From assembly GCA_900548205.1 (NCBI GenBank), contig URJS01000006.1, positions 1 through 55,046 of the forward strand: a DNA stretch of 55,046 nucleotides, written 5' to 3'. The notes under the pieces were generated by a model. That model made no database searches, was not told the DNA's origin, and saw only the letters and a program-made list of their open reading frames with translations. A program made the position numbers and the translations under genes. The stretch comes from an uncultured Roseburia sp. Lineage in GTDB: Bacteria; Bacillota; Clostridia; Lachnospirales; Lachnospiraceae. Shown here piece by piece: positions 33,419 to 41,898 of this stretch (positions within the stretch are counted from its first letter, which is position 1; each line of letters starts with the position of its first letter).

Positions 33419-34949
33419 TATTCCGCAACTTCCTTTCTAACAGATTTACACCCTTACTCAATGCCATCACCATCAGCAAATAGATGAGTGCTACCGCAAG
33501 CAGAGGCAGCAATGCATCATAGGTGACACTCCTTATGATATCTCCGCCCTTTGTCAGATCCATAAAGCCAATGTAACCGCTGATCGAGGTCTCCTTTAAG
33601 AGACTGATAAACTCATTGCATAATGCCGGAAGGATATTCTTTACCGCCTGCGGCATTACGATGCTCATCATTGTCTGCCGATACGTCAGACCCAGACTTC
33701 TGCCCGCTTCAAACTGTCCGACGTCAACTGCCATAATACCGGAGCGCACAATTTCCGCCACATACGCTGCCGAGTTCAGACCAAAGGCGATGACTGCCAC
33801 GACCAGCTTATTGATCGTCATGCTCTGGAAAATAACATAGTAAATGATCAAAAGCTGGATCATGACAGGCGTTCCCCGCACGATTGTCAGGTACGCCTTA
33901 CAGATGGCATTAAGCACCGTAAGACCGCCGTTTCTGTCGTGATTCGTGCGAACGACTGCGATCAAAAATCCGAGCACAATACCGATCATCACTGCAAAAA
34001 CGGTAATGACAACCGTATTTCCAAGTCCCCTCAGCAGATACATAAAGCGATTTTCCTGTATAAAACTGCTGTAAAACCGCTCTGAAAGCGTCTGCCCTGC
34101 CTGCACCGCCTCTGCATCTGCCACAATGATCACCTGCTTTGAGGTTGTGTATGTATCCGAGAAATTCACATTCTTTTTTCGCTCCTCCGTCACGGTAAAG
34201 CCGGAAGCCCCAACGTCTGCTTTTCCGCTGGCTATCGCCGGAATAATGGAATCAAACGCCATATCCTCAACCTTAAGCTCCATGCCAAGCTTGTCGCAGA
34301 CCGCCTGCATAATGTCAATATCCATGCCGGTGATCTTTCCATCCTCATAATATTCATAAGGCGGAAATTCTGCGTTTGTCGCAACAACGAGCGTTCCGTT
34401 TGGACGCGCTGTATCGGCTGGCTCATATGGATATTTTCCGATTTCAGATTCTGCGCCGACATAATTTTTCTTGATCTCATCCAAGACGCCTTCCTCGTCA
34501 AGCTCGGCAAGCGCCCCATTTATCTTCGTCAAGAGCTCCTCGTTCTCCTTTGCCATGAGAAAGGCGTAATCCTCGAGCGTAAACTCCTCCTCCAGAATCT
34601 TAAGACCGCTGTTTTGCTCCACAAACTTCATTGCCGGCTGTTCATCGATCACAACGCAGTCAATCTTCCCCTGCCTTAGCGCCTGTACCGCATCCGCTCC
34701 CTTATTGTAGCGCTCCACGACCGTACCGGAGCCGTCGCCCTCATAATCACTCACATAAATATCACCTGTGGTTCCAAGCTGCACACCGATACGCGCACCC
34801 GACAGATCATCCACTGACGCTACGGTCTTGACCGATGACTCTGTGCCCTCTGCTGTTTGTGCCTCTGTTCCCTTCTGCCCGCAGGCAGCCACGCCAAAAA
34901 GCGCCATTCCCGCAAGCAGCAGACAAAGTATCTGTTTTTTCTTTTTCAT
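33408..34949 (-). CDS. Fused amino-acid binding protein and permease with permuted binding domain (513 aa)
   Basis: A lipoprotein signal (lipobox VAAC, Cys23) is followed by binding-domain segments in unusual order. Residues about 44-165 match the second lobe and tail of a family 3 solute-binding protein (DDLSGARIGVQLGTTGD, then CVVIDEQPA with Asp102, then LTKINGALAELDEEGVLDEI). Residues about 184-277 match the first lobe (LVVATNAEFPPYEYYEDGKITG, then GFTVTEERKKNVNFS with Arg257). A permease of the HisM/GlnP type fills about 300-513. Normal proteins have lobe 1 first, so this looks circularly permuted. The start at 34949 follows GGAG; the 34967 alternative is a TTG. It should import a polar amino acid with the ATPase downstream. 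Confidence 0.88.
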   Translation of the reverse strand: MKKKKQILCLLLAGMALFGVAACGQKGTEAQTAEGTESSVKTVASVDDLSGARIGVQLGTTGDIYVSDYEGDGSGTVVERYNKGADAVQALRQGKIDCVVIDEQPAMKFVEQNSGLKILEEEFTLEDYAFLMAKENEELLTKINGALAELDEEGVLDEIKKNYVGAESEIGKYPYEPADTARPNGTLVVATNAEFPPYEYYEDGKITGMDIDIMQAVCDKLGMELKVEDMAFDSIIPAIASGKADVGASGFTVTEERKKNVNFSDTYTTSKQVIIVADAEAVQAGQTLSERFYSSFIQENRFMYLLRGLGNTVVITVFAVMIGIVLGFLIAVVRTNHDRNGGLTVLNAICKAYLTIVRGTPVMIQLLIIYYVIFQSMTINKLVVAVIAFGLNSAAYVAEIVRSGIMAVDVGQFEAGRSLGLTYRQTMMSIVMPQAVKNILPALCNEFISLLKETSISGYIGFMDLTKGGDIIRSVTYDALLPLLAVALIYLLMVMALSKGVNLLERKLRNNER

Positions 34950-35045
34950 AGTCACACTCTCCTGCAATGATTTTTCTTACATTTTTTATGTATAATTATT
35001 CATTCATGGAGTATAACATGTTTTTTCAGAAAAGAAAAGGCTTTT

Positions 35046-35798
35046 TTATGAAATAATTTCACAAACCTGATAAAGGTAGCTTCTTTTCTCTTTTCCGATC
35101 CGTTCTACCATTCCCAGCTCCGTTAAAAGCAGAAGCGTCGTCTGCGCAAGTCGGATCGGAATCTTCGCGCACCGCGCAAATTCCTTCGCCGTAAATGTCT
35201 GCGGAAGATCGTATGGAACAAACTGCATATAATCCTCTCTGCGATCCACACACACCTCATGCACAAACGCAGTCGGTATGCGGTCAAACCGTTCACTTCC
35301 TTTTTTCTTATCCCTGCTCCACCCGTTTAACAGACGATACTCCTCCATATCCAGCAGCGCAAAACGGAAATGCAGGTTCGGGTCTGCCAAAAACTGCCGT
35401 ATTTTATACAATTCGATAAACGCCTGATATGGACTTCCCTTTTTCGGAGATTTTCGTCCCCCGGAGGTCTCTCCCGTCTCCTCGTTGATCCAGTAAAGCC
35501 ATTTCTGATGTGGGATCGGATAGACGATCGTCACGGGATATTGGGGCAGAAACGCCGCCAGCTTTCTTCTCATCACATGAAAAGACCGGGTCTGAATCTC
35601 AATGATCTCAGACCCGGTACAGATATCCGCAACAAAATTTTCAACCGGCACCTCATGCAGTCTTTCATCCGGGGCATAGTAATGCTTTAGCACCGCATGT
35701 GTTGTTTTCTCGGAAAGGGTTCCGATCCCCTGACGGCTTCGCGGAACATTTATGATTCTGTTTTTTGCCTGTTCAAATCGTACCTCATCAATACACAT
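35046..35798 (-). CDS. Unrecognised protein, possible PD-(D/E)XK nuclease with winged helix (250 aa)
   Basis: I do not recognise the family with certainty. The N-terminal half has SEKTTHAVLKHYY (Glu30, His34), then ENFVADI (Asp58), then SEIIEIQTRSF (Glu67-x-Gln69), an arrangement compatible with a PD-(D/E)XK nuclease core of the E-x-Q type. A lysine-rich linker (about 112-122) leads to a C-terminal segment, TFTAKEFARCAKIPIRLAQTTLLLLTELGMVERIG, that reads like a winged helix. The start at 35798 is preferred: AGGA lies just before it, while the longer frame starts with TTG at 35867. It stands between unrelated genes. Confidence 0.6.
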   Translation of the reverse strand: MCIDEVRFEQAKNRIINVPRSRQGIGTLSEKTTHAVLKHYYAPDERLHEVPVENFVADICTGSEIIEIQTRSFHVMRRKLAAFLPQYPVTIVYPIPHQKWLYWINEETGETSGGRKSPKKGSPYQAFIELYKIRQFLADPNLHFRFALLDMEEYRLLNGWSRDKKKGSERFDRIPTAFVHEVCVDRREDYMQFVPYDLPQTFTAKEFARCAKIPIRLAQTTLLLLTELGMVERIGKEKRSYLYQVCEIIS

Positions 35799-35884
35799 AG
35801 CTTCCTGCTCTTTCTCTTTTCGTATCTTCTGCCAGTTATCATAGCATACCGCACAGATACAATGCAACAGACAATGTTCTTTCC

Positions 35885-36895
35885 CTAAAAGGAAATGGGA
35901 AACTGATCCAATCCCCCTATTTCTTCCTCCTCACTTCGCTTGGTATCCAGAACATATACCTCGTAATTTATCATTCTCTCCTCAAAAAACTTTTCCCATT
36001 CAGAAAACTTCTCAAGGTCCGCTCCCGCTATGATGCCCTCCAGAATCGCCTTAGACAATTCTTCATAGAAACCTGTTTCCGGGGGATAGAAAATTGACCA
36101 GCCCTTTTCCGGATTATTCTCATCAGAATAACTAATAGCATCCATCGTAATTGTTATAATGCCATTCTCTGTCCGAAAAACATGCCCTTTTACCTCATGC
36201 ACTGCATAATACCTCAGTGCCAGATTCTCAGAAACGAGATTTGGATAATCCCTCAGATATAAATCTGCCAGCTCCTGCAATTTTTCCAACTGTTTCCGGC
36301 TGGTTATGATAAGATCGGTATCATACTCACCTTCAAATCTCATCCGTTCAATGCCTGTATAGGAATCAATTTCAATGGTACACCTCGAATCAAGCGGAAC
36401 AGTAGGAATCTCATCCGTATTCAAAAATTGCTTTAAATACCCTAATAACTCGTCATCTGCAAACATTACATCCCTCTTTGCAGAATCGGAAATATCACTT
36501 ATAATGTAAGCTTTTCCTGTCTTTTCATCAATCTGAATATTTGCATCCTCCGGTCTAAAGCACATAGAAATATCCAACTCTTTATTATAGATTTCCCAGC
36601 GCCCCTCTGCGTCCAAAGAAATGCTATATTTCGCATTATCAATCGGATGTACTTCTCCGTTTAACACATCTTTCAGATTACTCATGGTATTATTCTTGTT
36701 AAACATCAAATTCGGCTTTTGCATGATCGCATATGCATCATAAATCGAGATCCCGTTACCTCTGACACTTTCCCCCGAATCATCTTTCTCCGCCTCGATC
36801 CGATCCAAAAAATCTCTGTTATTTCCACGATACCCCTTTTGGAATAACGGCATCCTCCCGTAACCTGCGGAATTATTTGTAATCTGTATACTCAT
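35885..36895 (-). CDS. Hypothetical protein, function unknown (336 aa)
   Basis: Not recognised. It has no signal peptide or membrane segment. The N-terminus (MSIQITNNSAGYGRMPLF) is Asn/Gly-rich, like unstructured leaders of some secreted or flagellum-associated Lachnospiraceae proteins, but this is only a resemblance. The middle is mixed alpha/beta with many acidic residues, and the C-terminus is acidic (KRSEEEEIGG). It has a strong AAGGGGGG ribosome binding site. The coding sequence is more AT-rich than the genes on either side, hinting at a different origin. Confidence 0.75.
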   Translation of the reverse strand: MSIQITNNSAGYGRMPLFQKGYRGNNRDFLDRIEAEKDDSGESVRGNGISIYDAYAIMQKPNLMFNKNNTMSNLKDVLNGEVHPIDNAKYSISLDAEGRWEIYNKELDISMCFRPEDANIQIDEKTGKAYIISDISDSAKRDVMFADDELLGYLKQFLNTDEIPTVPLDSRCTIEIDSYTGIERMRFEGEYDTDLIITSRKQLEKLQELADLYLRDYPNLVSENLALRYYAVHEVKGHVFRTENGIITITMDAISYSDENNPEKGWSIFYPPETGFYEELSKAILEGIIAGADLEKFSEWEKFFEERMINYEVYVLDTKRSEEEEIGGLDQFPISF

Positions 36896-36939
36896 ATGCA
36901 GCCCCCCTTAGTGCGTTGCTTTGTTGCTCGTCATACAAT

Positions 36940-36976
36940 AAAAAAGGCACAATATGTTTTGATGAAATTTCTGCCT
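36940..36976 (-). terminator. Weak terminator after the ABC-F gene
   Basis: Arms AGGCA and TGCCT flank a long, partly pairing loop and are followed on the minus strand by TTTTTT. The 5' arm overlaps the ABC-F stop codon region. Stability looks low. Confidence 0.4.
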
Positions 36977-38531
36977 ATCCTATCTTCGTCGTCCACTTCG
37001 AGCAGTCCCACACCTCATTTACAATCTCCTGGTAAAACTCCGGCTCATGGCAGATCAAAAGGATCGTTCCGCGATATGCCTTTAGGGCACGCTGTAATTC
37101 CTCCTTTGCATCCACATCGAGATGGTTCGTCGGCTCGTCCAAAAGCAGGATGTTCGTCGGACGGTTCATCAGCTTGCACAGGCGCACCTTTGCCTGCTCT
37201 CCCCCGCTTAGCACGCGCACCTGGCTTTCAATATGCTTCGTCGTCAGACCGCAGCGCGCGAGCGCCGCGCGCACCTCATACTGTGTAAAAGACGGAAACT
37301 CCTCCCAAATTTCATCAATACAGGTATGCCGATTCTCCCCCTTGATCTCCTGCTCAAAATATCCGGTCTCTAAATTTTCTCCCAAAACCACATTTCCCTT
37401 TAACGCTGGGATCAGTCCGAGAATACTCTTTAAAAGTGTCGTCTTGCCGATTCCGTTTGCACCCACGAGCGCTACCTTGTGCCCGCGTTCCAGCGAAATG
37501 TTCAGCGGTATGGAAAGCGGCTCGTCATAGCCGATCACAAGGTCCTTTGTCTCAAAAATATATTTTCCCGGCGTCCGCCCCACCGGAAAAGAAAACTCCG
37601 GCTTGGGACGTTCCGCTGCAAGCTCGATCACTTCCATTTTATCCAGCTTCTTCTGCCTTGACATCGCCATATTTCTCGTCGCCACACGCGCTTTATTTCT
37701 GGCGACAAAATCCTTCAGCTCGCTGATCTCCTGCTGCTGCTTGCGGTACGCCGCCTCAAGCTGCGCTTTCTTGACCGCATAGACCTCCTCGAACTTCTCA
37801 TAATTCCCCACATAACGGTCAAGCCGCTGGTTCTCCATATGATAAATGATATTCACAACATCATTTAAAAACGGAATATCGTGCGAAATTAAAATAAAAG
37901 CGTTCTCATACTCGGTCAGATAACGCTTTAACCATGCAATGTGCTCGGCGTCCAGATAGTTTGTCGGCTCATCCAAAAGTAAAATATCCGGCTTCTCCAA
38001 AAGAAGCTTGGCTAAAAGCACCTTCATGCGCTGCCCGCCGCTTAGATCTGTCACGTCGTGCTCCAGACCAAGCTCTAACAGTCCCAGCGCACGCGCAACC
38101 TCCTCCACCTTCGCATCGATCACATAGAAATCATGGAGCGTGAGCGCATCCTGGATCACGCCAAGCTCCTCCATCATGGCGTCCATCTCCTCCGGCGGCG
38201 CCTCTCCAAGAGAATCACAGATCTGATTCATCTTTTCTTCCATCTCAAACAGCCACGCGAACGCGGACTTTAACACACGCTCGATCGTCATGCCCTTTGT
38301 CAGCGTGGAGTGCTGGTCGAGATAGCCCACGCGCACTTGCTTCGCCCACTCAACCTTCCCCTCATCCGGCATCAGCTTACCTGTCACAATATTCATAAAC
38401 GTGGACTTTCCCTCTCCGTTTGCCCCGACCAATCCAATATGCTCTCCCTTTAACAGACGAAACGACACATCATCAAAAATCGCACGGTCTCCAAACCCAT
38501 GCGTTAAATGCTCTACATTTAAAATACTCAT
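36975..38531 (-). CDS. ABC-F family ATPase (518 aa)
   Basis: Two ABC domains on one chain without membrane segments: Walker A GANGEGKST, signature LSGGQRMKVLLAK and LLLDEPTNYLD in the first; GANGIGKTT, LSGGEQAKVRLCK and LLLDEPTNHLD in the second, with the charged interdomain linker between (about 240-300). ABC-F proteins bind the ribosome to relieve stalling or antibiotic block. The length and short linker resemble YbiT-type housekeeping members more than known resistance proteins, but this is not decisive. It follows uppP in the same direction. Confidence 0.92.
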   Translation of the reverse strand: MSILNVEHLTHGFGDRAIFDDVSFRLLKGEHIGLVGANGEGKSTFMNIVTGKLMPDEGKVEWAKQVRVGYLDQHSTLTKGMTIERVLKSAFAWLFEMEEKMNQICDSLGEAPPEEMDAMMEELGVIQDALTLHDFYVIDAKVEEVARALGLLELGLEHDVTDLSGGQRMKVLLAKLLLEKPDILLLDEPTNYLDAEHIAWLKRYLTEYENAFILISHDIPFLNDVVNIIYHMENQRLDRYVGNYEKFEEVYAVKKAQLEAAYRKQQQEISELKDFVARNKARVATRNMAMSRQKKLDKMEVIELAAERPKPEFSFPVGRTPGKYIFETKDLVIGYDEPLSIPLNISLERGHKVALVGANGIGKTTLLKSILGLIPALKGNVVLGENLETGYFEQEIKGENRHTCIDEIWEEFPSFTQYEVRAALARCGLTTKHIESQVRVLSGGEQAKVRLCKLMNRPTNILLLDEPTNHLDVDAKEELQRALKAYRGTILLICHEPEFYQEIVNEVWDCSKWTTKIG

Positions 38532-38593
38532 AAAACTCCTCCGCTTTGAAGCGATTTATCGCAATGCAATTTTTCAAACTGCTTTCCGTATAT

Positions 38594-39475
38594 TTACTTG
38601 ATCCAAAAATATGCCAATACGACGATACCAAGCACGATCCGATACCAGCCAAACACCTTAAAATCATGCTTTCTGATATATCCCAGCAAAAACTTGATCA
38701 CTATGATCGATACCACGAAAGCGCTTGCCATGCCGCCAAGCAGAATGATCCACTCGTCGCTGCTGAGCAAAAAGCCAAAATCAAGCAGCTCTAAAAGACT
38801 TGCACACGCCATGACGGGGATCGCCAGAATAAAAGTAAACTCACTCGCCGCCTTTCTGGATATACCGATCAAAAGCGCACCGACAATCGTTGCACCGGAA
38901 CGCGACGTTCCCGGAAATGCTGCTGCAAGAAGCTGAAAGATACCAATAAGCGCAGCCATCTTCCACGTAATCTCATACATGGTCTCCACCCGCGCCGTTC
39001 TTCCTGCATTGTGGTTTTCCACGATCAAAAATGCAACGCCAAACACGATCAGCGCAACAGACACGCCGATCGGATTATAAAATAATTCGTCACAGGTATC
39101 ATCCAAGCCCAGCGCAACAAACACGATCGCCGGAAAACAGGCAAGCACGATCTTCATCCAGTTTATAATGATCGGCATTTTCACAGCGATCGGTCCGACA
39201 AAGCAATAGTCCTCTCTCCAAATACTTCCCTGATTGCGCGATGACCTTCTGCCGCCGGAAAGCCCGAACGGCCATATCTGACTCCAGAACAAAACAACCA
39301 CCGCAAGAATCGCGCCAAGCTGAATGACGACAAGAAACATATCCCAAAAAGACTTCTCCACATTGAGCGTCAGAAATTCATTTAACAGAATCATATGCCC
39401 GGTGCTGCTGATCGGCAGCCATTCCGTGATTCCCTCTACGATACCAAAAATAATTGCCTTCCATAACTCCAACAT
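38594..39475 (-). CDS. uppP: Undecaprenyl-diphosphate phosphatase UppP/BacA (293 aa)
   Basis: A polytopic membrane enzyme that recycles the C55 lipid carrier for peptidoglycan synthesis. It shows the (E/Q)xxxE motif in GIVEGITEWLPISSTGH near the N-terminus and PGTSRSGAT in the second repeat, the two halves of the active site. Loss of this phosphatase sensitises cells to bacitracin. About 7-8 membrane segments are present. GGGG precedes the ATG, and MATE lies just upstream. Confidence 0.96.
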   Translation of the reverse strand: MLELWKAIIFGIVEGITEWLPISSTGHMILLNEFLTLNVEKSFWDMFLVVIQLGAILAVVVLFWSQIWPFGLSGGRRSSRNQGSIWREDYCFVGPIAVKMPIIINWMKIVLACFPAIVFVALGLDDTCDELFYNPIGVSVALIVFGVAFLIVENHNAGRTARVETMYEITWKMAALIGIFQLLAAAFPGTSRSGATIVGALLIGISRKAASEFTFILAIPVMACASLLELLDFGFLLSSDEWIILLGGMASAFVVSIIVIKFLLGYIRKHDFKVFGWYRIVLGIVVLAYFWIK

Positions 39476-39505
39476 AAGCGCTCCCCTTCCATTCCTTTTT
39501 TATTT

Positions 39506-40849
39506 TTACGCCGCCTGCAACAGACGCTCACTGCGGCGATACACATAGACATAAGCGGGAAACAGAAAAATATCCGCAAACACCCACGCAACGGGACTTG
39601 CAAAGCAGGCGGCAACAAAGCCGAACACCGGCACAAACGCAAAGCCGACCAATGTTCTTGCCGCCATCTCAAACACGCCCGCAAAAATCGCAAATTTACT
39701 GTAGCCCATCCCCTGTATCAAAAAACGCACGGTATTGACAAACAGCAGCGGCACATAAAAAGCACTGTTAATGATCAAAAGCAGATGTACGTCCGCTATG
39801 ATCTGCGGCGACGCCTTCTCCACGAAAAACAGCGCCAGATACTCCCCCGTGAAGAAAAGAATCAAAAAGGCGGCCGCCGCATAGATAACTCCAAGCACCG
39901 TGGACGCTTTTAATCCTGCCCCGATACGGGAAAGCTTTCCTGCGCCCATATTCTGACCGCCGTAAGTCGCCATCGTAGAACCAAGCGCGTCAAACGGACA
40001 GCAGAAGAACATACTGATCTTGCTTCCGGCAGTCATTGCCGCCACCGCATCCGATCCCAGCGTATTGACAGCGCTCTGCAAAACCACGCTTCCGATCGCC
40101 GTAATGGAATATTGCAGCCCCATCGGCACACCCATGCCGCACAGTGTCTTGATATAAGAAGCCTGAAGCCTCCGCTCCTCCCGATCGGTGCGCAGAAGCT
40201 CAAACCTTTGCAAGCTGTAGATCAGACATCCAAGCCCCGATAGCAGCTGCGAGACAACTGTTGCGACTGCCGCTCCTGCCACGCCCATATCCACCCATAC
40301 GATCAGGACAATATCAAGCACGATATTGATGACGGACGCCATCACAAGAAACACGACCGGCGTGCGGCTGTCTCCCATCGAACGGATCACACCCGAAATC
40401 AGGTTATACAGATATGTTGCCGGGATCCCGATAAAAATAATGACGATATAAGCATACGCCTCGTCGATAATATTTTCCGGCGTCTGCATCAGCTCCAGGA
40501 TCGGTCTGCAAAAAATCACGGTGAGCGCCGTCATGACAACCGAAAAAGCAATGGAAAGATAAACGGCATTCATCATAAATGCCCGCATCCCACTGTAATC
40601 CCCGGCTCCGAATTTATGAGCGAGCGGGATCGCAAAGCCGTTGCAGACGCCCATACAAAAGCCAATGATCAAAAAATTTAAAGACCCCGTCGAGCCTACC
40701 GCTGCAAGCGCGTCAACGCCAAGATAGCGCCCAACGATCAGCGTATCGACAAGATTGTAAAACTGCTGAAATAAAAACCCGAATAACAACGGCACCGAGA
40801 AGCCGAGTATCAGCTTCATCGGCGCGCCGCTTGTCATATCCTTTGTCAC
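39506..40849 (-). CDS. MATE family efflux transporter (447 aa)
   Basis: Twelve hydrophobic segments with the MATE pattern: MKLILGFSVPLLFGFLFQQFYNLVDTLIVGRYLG at the start and the matching second-half motif MGVPMGLQYSITAIGSVVLQSAVNTLGSDAVAA. These proteins export cationic drugs or metabolites with Na+ or H+. The frame starts at GTG (40849, AGGTG upstream) with an ATG option at 40837. The substrate is not predictable. Confidence 0.93.
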   Translation of the reverse strand: MTKDMTSGAPMKLILGFSVPLLFGFLFQQFYNLVDTLIVGRYLGVDALAAVGSTGSLNFLIIGFCMGVCNGFAIPLAHKFGAGDYSGMRAFMMNAVYLSIAFSVVMTALTVIFCRPILELMQTPENIIDEAYAYIVIIFIGIPATYLYNLISGVIRSMGDSRTPVVFLVMASVINIVLDIVLIVWVDMGVAGAAVATVVSQLLSGLGCLIYSLQRFELLRTDREERRLQASYIKTLCGMGVPMGLQYSITAIGSVVLQSAVNTLGSDAVAAMTAGSKISMFFCCPFDALGSTMATYGGQNMGAGKLSRIGAGLKASTVLGVIYAAAAFLILFFTGEYLALFFVEKASPQIIADVHLLLIINSAFYVPLLFVNTVRFLIQGMGYSKFAIFAGVFEMAARTLVGFAFVPVFGFVAACFASPVAWVFADIFLFPAYVYVYRRSERLLQAA

Positions 40850-40882
40850 AAACTACACCTCTGTTTCTATGTATCTTTCTCT

Positions 40883-41887
40883 CTAAATATCCCCGCAATG
40901 CTTGCGAAAAACGGAAAAGAAGCTGTCCGTGGCAATCTCTCCCCCTGTCTCTAAGGTAAGCTCCTCCCACAGCTCCTCGTTCAGATATGATTCCTGCGAC
41001 TCTGCAAATTCACGGTAAACATCGTCAAACGCCTCCTTTTGGCGCCGCCCCACGATATTTTTTTTATTTTCCTCCGTCAGCTCCTCATGATACTTATTCA
41101 GACATTTGATAAAATAGTAGCCGTCCTCGGTCGTTATCATCTGTGAAATTTCCCCGTCGTCAAGCCGGAATACGATTTCCGCGACGTCCTCAGAAAAATC
41201 ATCACGGGAAACCATCACCTGGATCGCTGCTTTTTCATTATAATTATTTGCCACAGCGGCAAAATCCTCTCCCTCCAGGAGCTTCTTTCGCACAGTCGCA
41301 GCTTTTTCCTCACCTGTCACAAAAATCTGCATGATTTCCATGACGCGCGCTTCATCGTCACTGACCTCCTCATTCACATCCGAGGTCAGTGAATGATAAA
41401 GCTTCTGCGCCAATGCATAGTGGGCATAGTACTCCTCAATATCATCCTCCGATACCCCCAGATAGGACAGTTCTTCTCTTGAAAGCGAATCGTAATATTC
41501 CGCGGCAGCCTCCTCCACCTTCCGCAGCTCCTCCTTAGAAAGCGACATCTCCTGTGATTCCGCCAAAAGGTCCATGCAATAGACCGTGGTAAGCTCCTCC
41601 AGCACAACCGCCTTGACATATTCTGTCAGCGATCCGTCTCCGAAATCATGTTCCCACAGATTGATAGAATACGCTGTTCCATAAATATTCTGATAATTGG
41701 CAAGATAGACCTTTGCCTCCTTCAAATCGCAGACACTCCGTCCGATCTTAAAAACCTGTCTGCTATTTAAAGCTCTTGATATAACAAACTCCTTATCTCC
41801 GATCTGGCAGCCGGACAGCAGAAGCGTCATACAGACAGCCGCGGCAAGCACGCGCAGCCACCCTCTCGCAGTCTTGCTTTTTCTCAT
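40883..41887 (-). CDS. PrsA/SurA-like peptidylprolyl isomerase lipoprotein (334 aa)
   Basis: A signal peptide with lipobox LLSGC (about residues 22-26) sends it to the outer face of the membrane. The N-terminal helical chaperone region is followed by a parvulin-like segment (MEIMQIFVTGEEKAATVRKKLLEGEDFAAVANNYNE, then VFRLDDGEISQMITTEDGYYFIKCL) and a C-terminal helix. It may fold secreted proteins. The parvulin motif is divergent, so isomerase activity is uncertain. It lies between the FAD oxidoreductase and MATE genes. Confidence 0.8.
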   Translation of the reverse strand: MRKSKTARGWLRVLAAAVCMTLLLSGCQIGDKEFVISRALNSRQVFKIGRSVCDLKEAKVYLANYQNIYGTAYSINLWEHDFGDGSLTEYVKAVVLEELTTVYCMDLLAESQEMSLSKEELRKVEEAAAEYYDSLSREELSYLGVSEDDIEEYYAHYALAQKLYHSLTSDVNEEVSDDEARVMEIMQIFVTGEEKAATVRKKLLEGEDFAAVANNYNEKAAIQVMVSRDDFSEDVAEIVFRLDDGEISQMITTEDGYYFIKCLNKYHEELTEENKKNIVGRRQKEAFDDVYREFAESQESYLNEELWEELTLETGGEIATDSFFSVFRKHCGDI

Positions 41888-41898
41888 GTATTTTACCC

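Noticed and set aside
34968..35045. AT-rich region upstream of the binding-protein/permease gene as a riboswitch
   Set aside because: Too short and lacking conserved riboswitch or T-box features; it probably only holds the promoter, which I could not fix.
38532..38593. Open frames around the ABC-F/uppP junction on either strand
   Set aside because: They are shadows of the flanking genes without start signals.
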